From CAVVMA01 sp963788205 (GTDB lineage: Bacteria; Desulfobacterota; Binatia; Binatales; Binataceae), in NCBI GenBank assembly GCA_963788205.1, contig CAWBGG010000002.1, positions 496,001-560,000 on the forward strand: DNA of 64,000 bases, in the 5' to 3' direction. How positions within the stretch are numbered: the stretch's first letter is position 1; every line of letters starts with the position of its first letter. Both the position numbers and the translations under genes were made by a program. A model generated the notes under the pieces. It saw only the letters and a program-made list of their open reading frames with translations. It was not told where the DNA came from and did no database searches. Positions 16,694-25,805 of this stretch are shown here, in pieces.

Positions 16694-19087
16694 ATGAGCC
16701 GGTCGAGGCTTGGGTTTGCGATATCGATAGTGTTGTTGATTCCGCTGGTGAGTCAGAGCGCGGCCGCGGCGCAGAAGCTTTCGCAGTCAGAATCCGCCAT
16801 TAGGACGGTAAAGGGGACGGTGAGAGACGCGCTGGGCCGCGCCGTCGCGGATGTAACGGTGAGCCTGCAGGTGCCGGGCGGAAAAACGATCGCACGCGCA
16901 TTGACCGACGATCGCGGCCGCTTCAGGATCGCCGTCACAAAGGCGGGCACTTACGCGCTCGTGACCGAGCGCAAAGGCTTCAAGCCTGCGACGCAAATCA
17001 TCGTCGTTCCGCTCCCTGCGGGGCGCGCGATCGCAATCGTGATCGAAGCCGAGCGGGCGCTCACCATTGCCGTCAGCGCGAGCCGGCTTGGCGCGCAGAA
17101 TCGGCTCTCCGACACCGGCGCCAGCAAGTACACGCTCACGCGGCAGGACATCGCGAATCTTCCCGCAGGCGAGGCGACCCCGCTCAATGAGGTGATGTTG
17201 CAGATGCCCGGTGTCGCACTCGATCAGAACCAGGAGATTCATGTCCGTGGCGAGCACATGGGAATCCAGTACCAAATGAACGGCATCATGCTGCCGCTCG
17301 ATCTCAACAGCGATCCTACTTTCACCCAGCTCCTTAATTCCTGGTTCGTGAGCAGCGTAAGCCTGGCCGACGGGATTTTGCCCGCGCAGTACGGCTACCG
17401 CACCGCGGGGGTGATCGACATTCAGACCCGCGACGGATGCGACGGCGGCGGGAGCAACCTCACGCTCTACGGCGGGATGCGCAACACGGCGCAACCGAGC
17501 TTCGAGCTTTCGGGATGCCGCAACAAGCTAAGCTACTACCTGACCGGGCTCTATTTGCATTCCGCTCTCGGCTTCAGTTCGGCCACGCGCAGCCCGAACC
17601 CGATCCACGACACGACCGACCAGGGACAGGGCTTCGCCTACGTTACATACACGCCTGATTCGGAGACGAAGCTGAGCCTGATCTCCGGGATGACCGTGGC
17701 CGGCACGCAATTTCCCGATCGGCCGGGACCGATGCCGCTATATCAGCTCGAAGGCGTGAATCCCGCCGGCTATCCTTCGACCGCGATCGACTCGTCGCTC
17801 GATCAACAGGACTACTATGCCGTGCTGGCGCTCAACCGGGCCGTTGGAGCCGATCTCGATTATCAGGCCGCGTATTCGGTTCACTACAATACGCAGACTT
17901 TTCATCCCGATCCGATCGGCGATCTGATCTACCAGGGCGTCGCTTCGCGGGTCTTCGACAGCGACCTCTAGAACGCGCTCCAGGGCGATCTGACCTGGCG
18001 CGCCGGCGGCGCGCACACGTTCGGCGCGGGAGTCTACCTCGGCGATTACGGCGTCGAGGTGGACAATCGCTCGCAGGTCTTCAAGCTCAACGGCGCCGGC
18101 AACCAAACGAGCGACGTTCCGATCACCGTCGGAGACAACCTCAACAAGATCAATCTGGTGTACGGCCTGTATGCGCAGGACACCTGGAAGCTGACGCCGA
18201 AGCTCAGCGTCAACTTCGGCTCGCGATGGGATCGGCTGACCGGTTTCGCCGTCAACAGCCAGTTCAGTCCCACGATCAATTTCATCCACCGGCTGTGGCC
18301 CGGCACCACGCTTCACGCCGGCTTCGCCCGCAATTTCCAGATTCCCAACTTCCAGGGCATCTCCTCGCGCACCTTCGCGACCTTTGCCGGCACGAGCGGA
18401 GCCGTCGGAGTCGAGGCGGGCAAGCCCAACCCGGTACCGGAGACCGATTACTACTGGGACATCGGTGTGGTGCACGAGCTGACGGCCCATCTGGTATTCA
18501 CGCAGGACAACTATTTCAGGATCGATCGCCATTACCTCGATGAAGGGCAGTTCGGCTACGTTCCGATCGACGCGCCGCTGAACTATGTGCGCGGCTATGG
18601 CGGCGGCAGCGAGAATTCCTTGACCTGGAACCTTCCCGATTTTGCTCTACGCGCGGGCGTTTTTGTCGCTAGGGAGGAGGATCGCGGCGTCGCCACCGGA
18701 CAGTTCAACTTCGATCCCGACGAACTCGCATACATCGACCGCCATTACTTCGTGCTCGATCACACACCGCTGGTCGGCGCGTCGGGCGGTGCGGCCTGGC
18801 GATGGCGCAGCTATCACTTCACCGCCGATTCGCTCTTCAGCAGCGGACTGCGCGGCGGCTTCGCCAACCAGATGAAGCTCCCCGACGTATGGCAGGTCAA
18901 CCTGAGCGCCGCGCGCGATTTCATGGTCCCGCGAATCGGCAAAGTGACCGACCGGATCGTGCTCGTCAACGCGTTCGATCGGGTCAACCTGATTCGCCCG
19001 GCCACGGGGATCGGCGTGTTCCAGGCGGCCTACGGTCCGCGGATCGCGGTCTACGAAGCGATTACGATTGGGCTTCCGTCGCTATGA
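16694..19087 (+). pseudogene. TonB-dependent receptor with carboxypeptidase-like N-terminal domain, interrupted by an in-frame amber codon
   Basis: ATG 16694 follows GGAGG at 7 bp. A signal peptide (LGFAISIVLLIPLVSQSAAA) is followed by a carboxypeptidase-regulatory-like beta domain (VKGTVRDALGRAVADVTVSL, residues ~38-120), a plug domain (LTRQDIANLPAGEATPLNEVMLQMPGV) and a long barrel. In frame, codon 426 is TAG (17969-17971), after which the barrel continues without shift for 371 codons to LPSL and TGA at 19085. The total of 797 codons is normal for the family. A single C/G to T change would explain it. Either a recent nonsense mutation, readthrough, or an assembly error. Such receptors import metal chelates, vitamins or sugars; the substrate is not evident. 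Confidence 0.78.
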
Positions 19088-19162
19088 TGTCGGCGGCGGC
19101 TGCTGCATCGCGGTGCTGTCGCGAACAGCCAAGGATGTCCGCTTGATCGGGATCATAACGGT

Positions 19163-19730
19163 TCAGGAGTCGGCCGCTGAATCATAGCGAGCGAGCAGGC
19201 GGCCCTGAGAGATGACGCCCAAGCCTTGGTTGCAGAGCTAATGGATGGTCACGGGACGGCGCACGAAGTGGCGCCGATGGCTGGTGGCGGGCAGCCGCAG
19301 AATCAGCCCCTTGAAGGTACCGTGTTATCGTTGCGCACCACGCGCGCGTCGGCCGGCGCTCGCGGCGACGCCGGTACTTGTCGTGCGGCGGCTCCCTCTC
19401 AACCACTCCGGCTTCCTGCAACATCAGCCGCAGCCACCCGTAGGAGACCTTCACCCCATGCTTCTCAGTGACCTCGTCGTAAAAGTGCCGCACTGAAGAA
19501 TCCGCGTAGGTGTCGCGCTTGAGCCGGCACAGCATCGCGATGGTCCCGGCCAATATCCGTTTGCGCCGCGGTCGCCCGCCACGCTGATCCATCACTGCCG
19601 ACATCCCGTGGCGCTCGACTCCCCGCCGGATACGCCGTATATCCCGGGCGCTGACCCCCAGCACCTCGGCCGCCTGCTCCCAGCTCAACTGCCCGGCGAC
19701 CGCCTTGGTAATCACTTCCCGTCGGGTCAT
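19163..19730 (-). pseudogene. ISNCY-type transposase remnant with internal deletion
   Basis: ATG 19730 follows GAGGTG. The N-terminal part is intact: a helix-turn-helix segment (SWEQAAEVLGVSARDIRRI), GGRPRRKRI, HFYDEVTEKHGVKVSYGWL and RRRRERRPT, as in ISNCY transposases. After about residue 140 the catalytic DDE core is missing. A C-terminal piece survives in another frame (FKGLILRLPATSHRRHF ... GLGVISQGRLLARYD). The element is therefore dead. Terminal inverted repeats were not recognised. Confidence 0.7.
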
Positions 19731-19962
19731 CGCCCGCACCTCCCGCCCAGCCGCCGCTCGATGCGTTCCATCGCGCAGCGCTGCCACCCAAAGTGACAAT
19801 TTCTAGATGTTTATGACCCGGACATCTCCAACGTCTGTGAAACGCCCGCAGTGACCGCTCGCCATCTGCGATGACGTGGCCTTATGCGGTCAAGCATCCG
19901 TTCAAGGACCTGCAACGCGATCAGCGAGCTTGGCCCACTGGAGTGTTGAGCAACGACGCGTT

Positions 19963-20175
19963 CTAATTTGGATCTTGCTGGGCCTTCCACCCCCGCATTT
20001 TTCTCAGGGCCAAGCACAGTTTCCCTATAGCGGAGGAGATATCCTGCGCGTGCTGCCATTCCACTACGTTGTTTTCTAGGAGGACCTGTCTCGCCTCAAC
20101 TTCACGCGCTGGATCGAGGCCGCCGAGGGCCACTTGAAGCCCTTCGTAGACCGCCAGCGCTTCTTCTATTGTCAA
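19963..20175 (-). CDS. Small hypothetical protein
   Basis: 70 residues from TTG 20175 (TIEEALAVYEGLQVALGGLD). It is mainly helical and charged, with no membrane segment or known domain. A GGAGGTG lies about 12 bp upstream, immediately before the stop of the neighbouring small gene at 20183, which suggests the two form a short operon. Codon use looks coding. Function unknown. Confidence 0.4.
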   Translation of the reverse strand: MTIEEALAVYEGLQVALGGLDPAREVEARQVLLENNVVEWQHAQDISSAIGKLCLALRKMRGWKAQQDPN

Positions 20176-20182
20176 AACTCTG

Positions 20183-20467
20183 TCACACCTCCGTGAGATC
20201 AGCAGGATTTTTAGGCGTCAGGGAGCCCGGAACGCCGCACTCAAAACCTTTGTCTACTTCAGCAACGACCGTGCCACTCTCGCTTATCCGGAAACCCTTG
20301 ACCAAATGGACATTTCGACTATCGTGGGATGAGGAGATCGCAACGAACAGTCGTTGGGGCCACGGCATTCCGTGGTTTAGCCTTACGATTTCGTCGGAAC
20401 TCGGCGTCCGGAAGCCCTTCAGGCTGTCGCCAATCCAAGCTGAAAATCGAGGCCACCTTGATGGCAA
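20183..20467 (-). CDS. Small hypothetical protein, start uncertain
   Basis: The open frame gives 94 residues from TTG 20467, or 61 from ATG 20368 (MPWPQRLFVAISSSHDSRNV). The second half (HLVKGFRISESGTVVAEVD) looks like folded protein with beta content. The long version overlaps the start of the divergent sigma54 regulator by 7 bp, so the shorter start is attractive. It ends 7 bp before the next small gene. No family recognised. Confidence 0.35.
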   Translation of the reverse strand: MPSRWPRFSAWIGDSLKGFRTPSSDEIVRLNHGMPWPQRLFVAISSSHDSRNVHLVKGFRISESGTVVAEVDKGFECGVPGSLTPKNPADLTEV

Positions 20468-22230
20468 CAGAGTTGAGGCAATCGGGAATCGAGGTGGTGG
20501 GCCCCGTGCCTTGGGGTACGCACTTTGCTTTTTTCTACGGTACCAAGGATGACCTAATCGAAGCGGGGGTTCCTTATTTCAAGGCCGGACTGGAGAACAA
20601 TGAGTTCTGCCTATGTGTGACTTCCGAACTGACGGAGCAGGAGGTTCGGAACGCCATGACAAAAGGTGTTCCTGACGCTGAACGCTATCTTGCCGACGGA
20701 AGCATGGAAATCGTCTCTGCCCAGGATTGGTACCTCAACCGCGGCGCTTTTGATGTGGGCAAAGTTCTAAGCGGTTGGAAACGGAAACTCGCCCAGGCCT
20801 TGGAGGCAGGCTACGCCGGGATGCGAGCGAGTGGAAACACGCTCTGGCTGGAAAAGCACGATTGGGCCAACTTTGACGCGTACGAGGGCGAGCTTGTTAA
20901 GTGCATCACTAATCTGCGCATGATTTACGTGTGCAGCTACCCACTGGCAAATAGCGGAGCTTCTGAAATTCTCGATGTGTCGCGGACGCACCAGTTTACG
21001 GTTGCAAGACGGAGGGGAAATTGGGAGGTCCTTGAAACTCAGGAACTCAAGCAAGCCAAGGCGGAGATACAGACATTGAATCAGGTGCTTGAGCAGCGGG
21101 TCATCGACCGGACCAGCGAACTGACCACCGTCAACGCAGAGCTGAGACGCGCCCTGGATGAAATCGATAAATTGCGCCGGCACCTGGAGTTGGAGAATGT
21201 GTATCTGCGTGAGGAGGTCGGCGCGGCTTCAGATAGCGGCACAATCCTCGGAACAAGTGCCGGCGTGCGCCGCGTGCTTGAGCGGATCGAAATGGTCGCT
21301 CCGACCGATGCCGCCGTGCTGATCCTTGGCGAAACCGGAGTGGGCAAGGAATTGGTGGCTCGCGCCATCCACGAAGGCAGTCCGCGGCGTCAGCGTCCGC
21401 TGGTCAAGGTCAACTGCACCGCCGTTCCCCGGGAGTTATTTGAAAGCGAGTTTTTCGGGCACGTCAAGGGTGCTTTCAGCGGAGCGTTGAAGGACCGCGT
21501 CGGCCGCTTTCAGTTCGCAGAAGGCGGCACCCTGTTTCTCGATGAGATTGGGGATTTGCCGATCGAGATGCAGTCCAAGCTGCTGCGGGTTTTGCAGGAA
21601 GGAGAGTTCGAGGCAGTCGGCGACAACCAGACCCGCCGTGCCGACGTCCGCATCATTGCCGCCAGTAACCACGACCTAAAGAGCGCGGCAGGCGCGGGAA
21701 AGTTCCGACCGGACCTTTACTACCGGCTGAGCGTGTTTCCAATCGAGGTCCCGCCGTTGCGCGAGCGCAAGGAAGACATCCCAATACTCGCGACGCATTT
21801 TCTCGAAGCGGCCTGTAAGCGGTTCAGTCGGTCGGGTCTGGAGCTAACTGATAGCCAGATCCAGCGCCTACAAAGCTACGACTGGCCTGGAAACGTTCGT
21901 GAGCTTCAGAACGTTATCGAGCGGGCAGTCATTTCGGCCCGGTCCGGATCGCCCCGCTTCGATCCTCCGGAAGCTGCTGAATCCGGTTCTTCGCCGCAGC
22001 CAATCGGTGACGTTGCAGTAAAGGGCGACTCTCGCGTGCTGCCCGACTCCGAAATGAAGCACCGAGAACGCGAAAACATTCTCGCCGCGCTGAAACGTAG
22101 CAACGGCAAGATCTATGGACCCGGCGGCGCAGCGGACTTGCTCGGAATGAGGCCGAGTACCCTTAGTACCCGCGTCAAAAAACTCGGCTTGAGCAAAGCA
22201 AATAAAGCCGCGGGCTCACTACTAGAATGA
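20461..22230 (+). CDS. MEDS-domain sensor / sigma54-type AAA+ transcriptional regulator
   Basis: ATG 20461 (MATELRQSG). Residues ~10-180 form a MEDS domain (GTHFAFFYGTKDDLIEAGVPYFKAGLENNEFC), known from DcmR-like sensors of methanogens and methylotrophs. A coiled coil (~195-265) and a sigma54-interaction AAA+ domain follow, with Walker A GETGVGKE, Walker B GTLFLDEIGDLP and R-fingers (FRPDLYYRLSVFPI), then a Fis-type HTH (GPGGAADLLGMRPSTLSTRVKKLGL). The loop that contacts sigma54 reads GAFSGA rather than GAFTGA. There is no receiver domain, so it senses through MEDS directly. The target is unknown; the divergent small genes at 19963-20467 are candidates. Confidence 0.88.
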   Translation: MATELRQSGIEVVGPVPWGTHFAFFYGTKDDLIEAGVPYFKAGLENNEFCLCVTSELTEQEVRNAMTKGVPDAERYLADGSMEIVSAQDWYLNRGAFDVGKVLSGWKRKLAQALEAGYAGMRASGNTLWLEKHDWANFDAYEGELVKCITNLRMIYVCSYPLANSGASEILDVSRTHQFTVARRRGNWEVLETQELKQAKAEIQTLNQVLEQRVIDRTSELTTVNAELRRALDEIDKLRRHLELENVYLREEVGAASDSGTILGTSAGVRRVLERIEMVAPTDAAVLILGETGVGKELVARAIHEGSPRRQRPLVKVNCTAVPRELFESEFFGHVKGAFSGALKDRVGRFQFAEGGTLFLDEIGDLPIEMQSKLLRVLQEGEFEAVGDNQTRRADVRIIAASNHDLKSAAGAGKFRPDLYYRLSVFPIEVPPLRERKEDIPILATHFLEAACKRFSRSGLELTDSQIQRLQSYDWPGNVRELQNVIERAVISARSGSPRFDPPEAAESGSSPQPIGDVAVKGDSRVLPDSEMKHRERENILAALKRSNGKIYGPGGAADLLGMRPSTLSTRVKKLGLSKANKAAGSLLE

Positions 22231-22270
22231 GCCGCCCCGTTGTCATCGTCATTTGCCGCCGACGCTAATT

Positions 22271-22318
22271 CTACGCGGAGCGATCGGTCTCCCACCACCT
22301 CAAGTTGAGCCACTACCT
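22271..22318. repeat. Half copy of the palindromic 3'-end repeat family
   Basis: Starts ctacgcggagcgat and continues through ccaccacctcaagttga to cactacc. It matches the right half and flank of the full copy at 55729-55905 (ctacgcgaagcgat ... ccaccacttcaatttga ... cactacc). It provides the last few codons and the TGA of the Gfo/Idh gene on the minus strand. Confidence 0.65.
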
Positions 22319-23277
22319 GGGGTCGGCGGCGGTTGCTGCATCGCGGTGCGGATTCGCTCGCAGGCTTCGATTACGCGCAGGCCGTCGCGGGCGCTCACCG
22401 GCGGCGTCGCGCGCGTCCGCACGCTACGGATGAACGCGGCGATTTCATCAGCCAGCGGATCGCCTTGTTCCAGATCGATCTGCTCCGCCGAGATCGTTGG
22501 GTACGTGCTGCCCGGCGGCGGCGCGTTCTTGCGATAGACCTGAATCCGGCGCGCGTCGTAATCGACCGAGACGTAGGCGTCGGGCTGGAAGAAGCGGATT
22601 TTGCGTTCGCGACGCGGCGCGACGCGGCTGCTGTTAAGATTGGCGATCATTCCGTCCGAGAAGCGAATCCTGGCGTTGGCGACGTCGACGGTATCGGTCA
22701 GGACGGCCACGCCGACCGCCTCGACCGAGACGATCTCGGCGCCGGTCAGGAACAGGATCACGTCGAGGTCGTGGATCATCAGGTCGAGCAGCACGTCAAC
22801 GTCGGTGCCGCGCTCGGTGAACGGGGCCAGCCGATGGCATTCGATAAAACGCGGCGAGGTGACGATCGAATGCAACCGCACGATCGCCGGATTGAAGCGT
22901 TCCAGATGGCCGACTTGCAGCACCCGGCCGCGCCGCTCGGCGAGCGCCGCCAAATCCTGCGCCTCGTGGATCGTCGCCGCCATCGGCTTTTCCAGTAGCA
23001 CGTCAACACCCGCGGCGAGCAGCGTGGAGGCGATCTCGTGATGCGCCAGGCAGGGCGCGGCGACGCTGGCCACGTCGATAGAATTCTTCCCCACCAGATC
23101 GCGGTAGTCGGTAAGCGGTATCGCGCCGTGAGCGGCGGCCACCTGCGCGGCCCGCGCGGGATCGATATCGACCACGTAGCTCAGCCGCGCGCCCTGCGTA
23201 GCCGCGTATTTGGCGGCGTGCAGCGCGCCGAGCCGGCCCGCGCCGATTACCGCCGCGCGCAGTTCAGCCGCATCCAT
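22300..23277 (-). CDS. Gfo/Idh/MocA family NAD(P)-dependent oxidoreductase of the lipid A cluster
   Basis: 325 residues. An N-terminal Rossmann fold (AAVIGAGRLGALHAAKYA; VVDIDPARA), the family's EKP motif (VDVLLEKPMA) and a C-terminal alpha/beta domain with DLMIHDLDVILFL. Members in lpxA-lpxI operons are thought to modify or reduce nucleotide sugars (for example UDP-GlcNAc-type substrates, as GnnA does before aminotransfer by GnnB), but no gnnB is visible here. Its start overlaps lpxI by 14 bp. The last residues (GSGST) and stop come from a repeat element, so the native C-terminus may have been a little different. Confidence 0.85.
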   Translation of the reverse strand: MDAAELRAAVIGAGRLGALHAAKYAATQGARLSYVVDIDPARAAQVAAAHGAIPLTDYRDLVGKNSIDVASVAAPCLAHHEIASTLLAAGVDVLLEKPMAATIHEAQDLAALAERRGRVLQVGHLERFNPAIVRLHSIVTSPRFIECHRLAPFTERGTDVDVLLDLMIHDLDVILFLTGAEIVSVEAVGVAVLTDTVDVANARIRFSDGMIANLNSSRVAPRRERKIRFFQPDAYVSVDYDARRIQVYRKNAPPPGSTYPTISAEQIDLEQGDPLADEIAAFIRSVRTRATPPVSARDGLRVIEACERIRTAMQQPPPTPGSGST

Positions 23278-24067
23278 AGATCGTGATGCGGCGCTGGTTG
23301 GCGAGCGCCACGGTACGTTCGCGCTCCAGGATCAGCGCCTGTCCGGCCTCGACGCCGATCAGCGCGGCGCCGATTCGGCTCAGCAGCTCGATGGTGCCGG
23401 GACCGATCGCGGGCCGATCGAAACGCAGGTCCTGTCCCGGCTTGGCCGCCTTGGCGATCACCAGGCCCTTGCCGCACAGCTCCGCGGCGCGTTGCAGCGC
23501 AGCGTCGGTACCCTCCAGAGCTTCGACCGCCGCGACTACGCCATTGAGCACCGCGACCGTCTGGCCGACATCGTACGGTCCCAGCGCGCGGGCGACTTCG
23601 AGGGCGAGCGCGAGATCCTTCAACTGCGCCTCGGCCGGTTGGGGCCCGGCCTCGACGCCCTTGTTGGCCAGCGCCTGCGCGATCATCGGCACCGGATCGA
23701 TAACCGGGATACCTTCCGCCTCGATCTCGGCGGCCAGGCCGCGCAGCACCGAATCATCGCTGAGCCTGCCCAGCCGCTGGAGCACCGCGATCGCACGAGC
23801 ATCGGGGGCAAACGTATGCTTCAGGCGGGCGCGCGAGATCCCGCCCGCCATCGCGGCCTGCGTCACGCCCGCGGCCTTGAGCGCGTCGATAATCTTCTGC
23901 AACTCGCCCACGCGCACCCAGGTGACTTGCTCGCACAGCGGCGCGATCGCGCGATCGGTCTCATCGATATGGGCAATCGCAACCAGACTGATTCCGTCGC
24001 GCCGCGCGGCGGCGGCGACTTCGAGCGGAAAAACTCCGTTGCCGGCGATAAGCCCCAGCCGGCTCAC
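23264..24067 (-). CDS. lpxI: UDP-2,3-diacylglucosamine pyrophosphatase LpxI (DUF1009)
   Basis: 267 residues matching the LpxI family: LGLIAGNGVFPLEVAAAARR at the N-terminus, AMAGGISRARLKH, and the C-terminal catalytic half with PYDVGQTVAVLNGVVAAVEALEGTD and GPGTIELLSRIGAALIGVEAG. LpxI hydrolyses UDP-2,3-diacyl-GlcN to lipid X in place of LpxH in alphaproteobacteria and many other phyla. It overlaps lpxA by 4 bp (ATGA) and the Gfo/Idh gene by 14 bp. Confidence 0.92.
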   Translation of the reverse strand: MSRLGLIAGNGVFPLEVAAAARRDGISLVAIAHIDETDRAIAPLCEQVTWVRVGELQKIIDALKAAGVTQAAMAGGISRARLKHTFAPDARAIAVLQRLGRLSDDSVLRGLAAEIEAEGIPVIDPVPMIAQALANKGVEAGPQPAEAQLKDLALALEVARALGPYDVGQTVAVLNGVVAAVEALEGTDAALQRAAELCGKGLVIAKAAKPGQDLRFDRPAIGPGTIELLSRIGAALIGVEAGQALILERERTVALANQRRITIYGCG

Positions 24068-24888
24068 GCTTGCTCGCTGCCGCGGCTTACCACGCCGCGT
24101 TTCGATGCGTTGATGAAATCGATCAGCCGGCGGATTTCGGGAATCCTGCCGTCGCGCGCCAGCACCTGCGCGAGCGCTTCATGGCGCAGCACTTTGGAAT
24201 AGAAGATGGTGCGCATCGCGTGCCGCAAGGCCGCGATCGTAGCGGCGCTGAAGCCGCGGCGCTCCAGCCCGACGGTGTTTACGCCGACCAGCCGCGCGCG
24301 ATCCCCGGCGACCATCGAAAAGGGCGGAACGTCCTGCGCCGCCATCGCGCCCGCGGCCAGGAAGGCGTGGCCGCCGATCCGCACGAACTGATGAACCCCG
24401 CACATCCCGCCGGCGATCACCCACTCCTCGATCGTCGTATGGCCGGCGATCTCGGTGGAGTTCGACAGGATGACGTCGTCGCCGATCTGGCAATCGTGTG
24501 CGACGTGCACGTAGTTCATCAACAGCGCGCGGCTGCCGATCCGCGTGACCATCCCGCCGCCTTCGGTGCCGCGCTGGATCGTCGTGAACTCGCGAATCTG
24601 GTTGTCGTCGCCGATCTCCAGGGTTGACGGCTCGCCGTGATATTTCTGGTCCTGGGTGTCGGCGCCGACCGAGGCGAACTGCCAGACGCGATTGCGCTTG
24701 CCGAGCGTGGTGTTGCGCTCGATCACCGCGTAAGGGCCGATCCGGGTCCCAGCGCCGATCCGCACCCCCGGCCCGATCACCGCGCCGGCGCCGATCTCGA
24801 CCGTTGAATCGAGCTCGGCGCTGGGATCGATCACCGCCTGGGGGTGGATGCGCCCGGCTATAGCGGTTTCTCCTGCACTTGCATGCAC
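24064..24888 (-). CDS. lpxA: Acyl-ACP:UDP-N-acetylglucosamine O-acyltransferase LpxA
   Basis: 274 residues, the family's usual length. A left-handed beta helix of hexapeptide repeats (IGAGAVIGPGVRIGAGTRIG), the catalytic His in NYVHVAHDCQIGDDV, and the C-terminal helical domain (RGFSAATIAALRHAMRTIFYSK). It catalyses the first step of lipid A synthesis using (R)-3-hydroxyacyl-ACP; an acpP lies 9 kb away. lpxD and fabZ, which usually precede lpxA in this gene order, are absent here. Confidence 0.95.
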   Translation of the reverse strand: MHASAGETAIAGRIHPQAVIDPSAELDSTVEIGAGAVIGPGVRIGAGTRIGPYAVIERNTTLGKRNRVWQFASVGADTQDQKYHGEPSTLEIGDDNQIREFTTIQRGTEGGGMVTRIGSRALLMNYVHVAHDCQIGDDVILSNSTEIAGHTTIEEWVIAGGMCGVHQFVRIGGHAFLAAGAMAAQDVPPFSMVAGDRARLVGVNTVGLERRGFSAATIAALRHAMRTIFYSKVLRHEALAQVLARDGRIPEIRRLIDFINASKRGVVSRGSEQA

Positions 24889-24926
24889 TTGATCATCGCG
24901 CCGGCACGCCGGTACGGCGTTGGAGC

Positions 24927-25565
24927 CTACTTCGAGATGGTTGAGCGTTTGGCGGCGTCATCGCCGAAGTCGTTGCCCGCGCCGGCGCTGACGTTGGCCG
25001 TGTCTTCACCGGCCGCGGACCCGGCTGAGCTGATCTTGCCGCCGCTGCTCTTGTTGTAATCGCGGATCACCTGGTCGGTGATGTCGATTCCGGGCGTACC
25101 CCACAGAATCGAGCCCTTCTCCATCACCATCGTAAAGCCCTGGCGCTCGCCGATCGCCCGGATAACGCGCGAGAGGTCCTTGACGATCGCGCCGGTGACC
25201 TCGTTGTCGCGCGTCTCGAGCTCATGCTTGGAGTCGTCGTAATCGCGCTGAAAATCGCGCAGCTTGCGCTCGTATTCGTCCTGAAGGTTGCGGCGCTCAT
25301 CGTCCTTCATCAGCATGCCCTTTTTTTCGAGTTCGTCCTTGAGCCCCTGGACTTCGGTCTGCTGCTTTTGGAGGCGGGTTTCAAGGTTTTCGATACGGGT
25401 GCGGAACTCAGCTTTGGCCTTCTTGCCGGCGTCGCATTCGTTGAGCGCGCGTTGCACGTTGACGTAGGCGAGCTTCATATCGGCCCGCGCCTGGCCCACG
25501 GCCACGGCCAGCATCAGGCCCAGCATTGAGATCGTTGCGCCAATCAAAGCAAACCGTCGCTTCAT
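24927..25565 (-). CDS. OmpH/Skp family periplasmic chaperone
   Basis: Start ATG 25565 (MKRRFALIGA) with AGGAGG upstream; GTG 25568 is possible. A signal peptide (ISMLGLMLAVAVGQARADM) is followed by LAYVNVQRALNECDAGKKAK, then a long coiled coil (residues ~50-125, tentacle arms), a conserved C-terminal strand (GFTMVMEKGSILWG) and a Ser/Gly-rich end. Skp holds unfolded outer-membrane proteins for delivery to BamA, which is encoded just upstream. The 240 bp between this gene and bamA hold no gene. Confidence 0.88.
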   Translation of the reverse strand: MKRRFALIGATISMLGLMLAVAVGQARADMKLAYVNVQRALNECDAGKKAKAEFRTRIENLETRLQKQQTEVQGLKDELEKKGMLMKDDERRNLQDEYERKLRDFQRDYDDSKHELETRDNEVTGAIVKDLSRVIRAIGERQGFTMVMEKGSILWGTPGIDITDQVIRDYNKSSGGKISSAGSAAGEDTANVSAGAGNDFGDDAAKRSTISK

Positions 25566-25805
25566 CACAGGCCAAAAGCCTCCTGGCATCCGCTAAAAGA
25601 ACTGCCTATCCCGATGCGTTTCGCCGGAATCCGGTGACTTGGTTACCAGGGCCGCGCCGGCTTCCCCGGCGCCGATCGGTAAGCGTCCTGCGGGGCACTT
25701 CGAGACACATTAAAGCCGGTTTTGGAGCCTGATCGCTAGTGCCGCGCCGGACGCCGGCAGGCGCCGCGCGAAATTTTCCCGGCGCCCACTCAGCCCGCGC
25801 GCCGG

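Noticed and set aside
22333..24863. Long open frames on the plus strand across the lpx genes
   Set aside because: Arg/His-rich shadow frames of well-recognised minus-strand genes.
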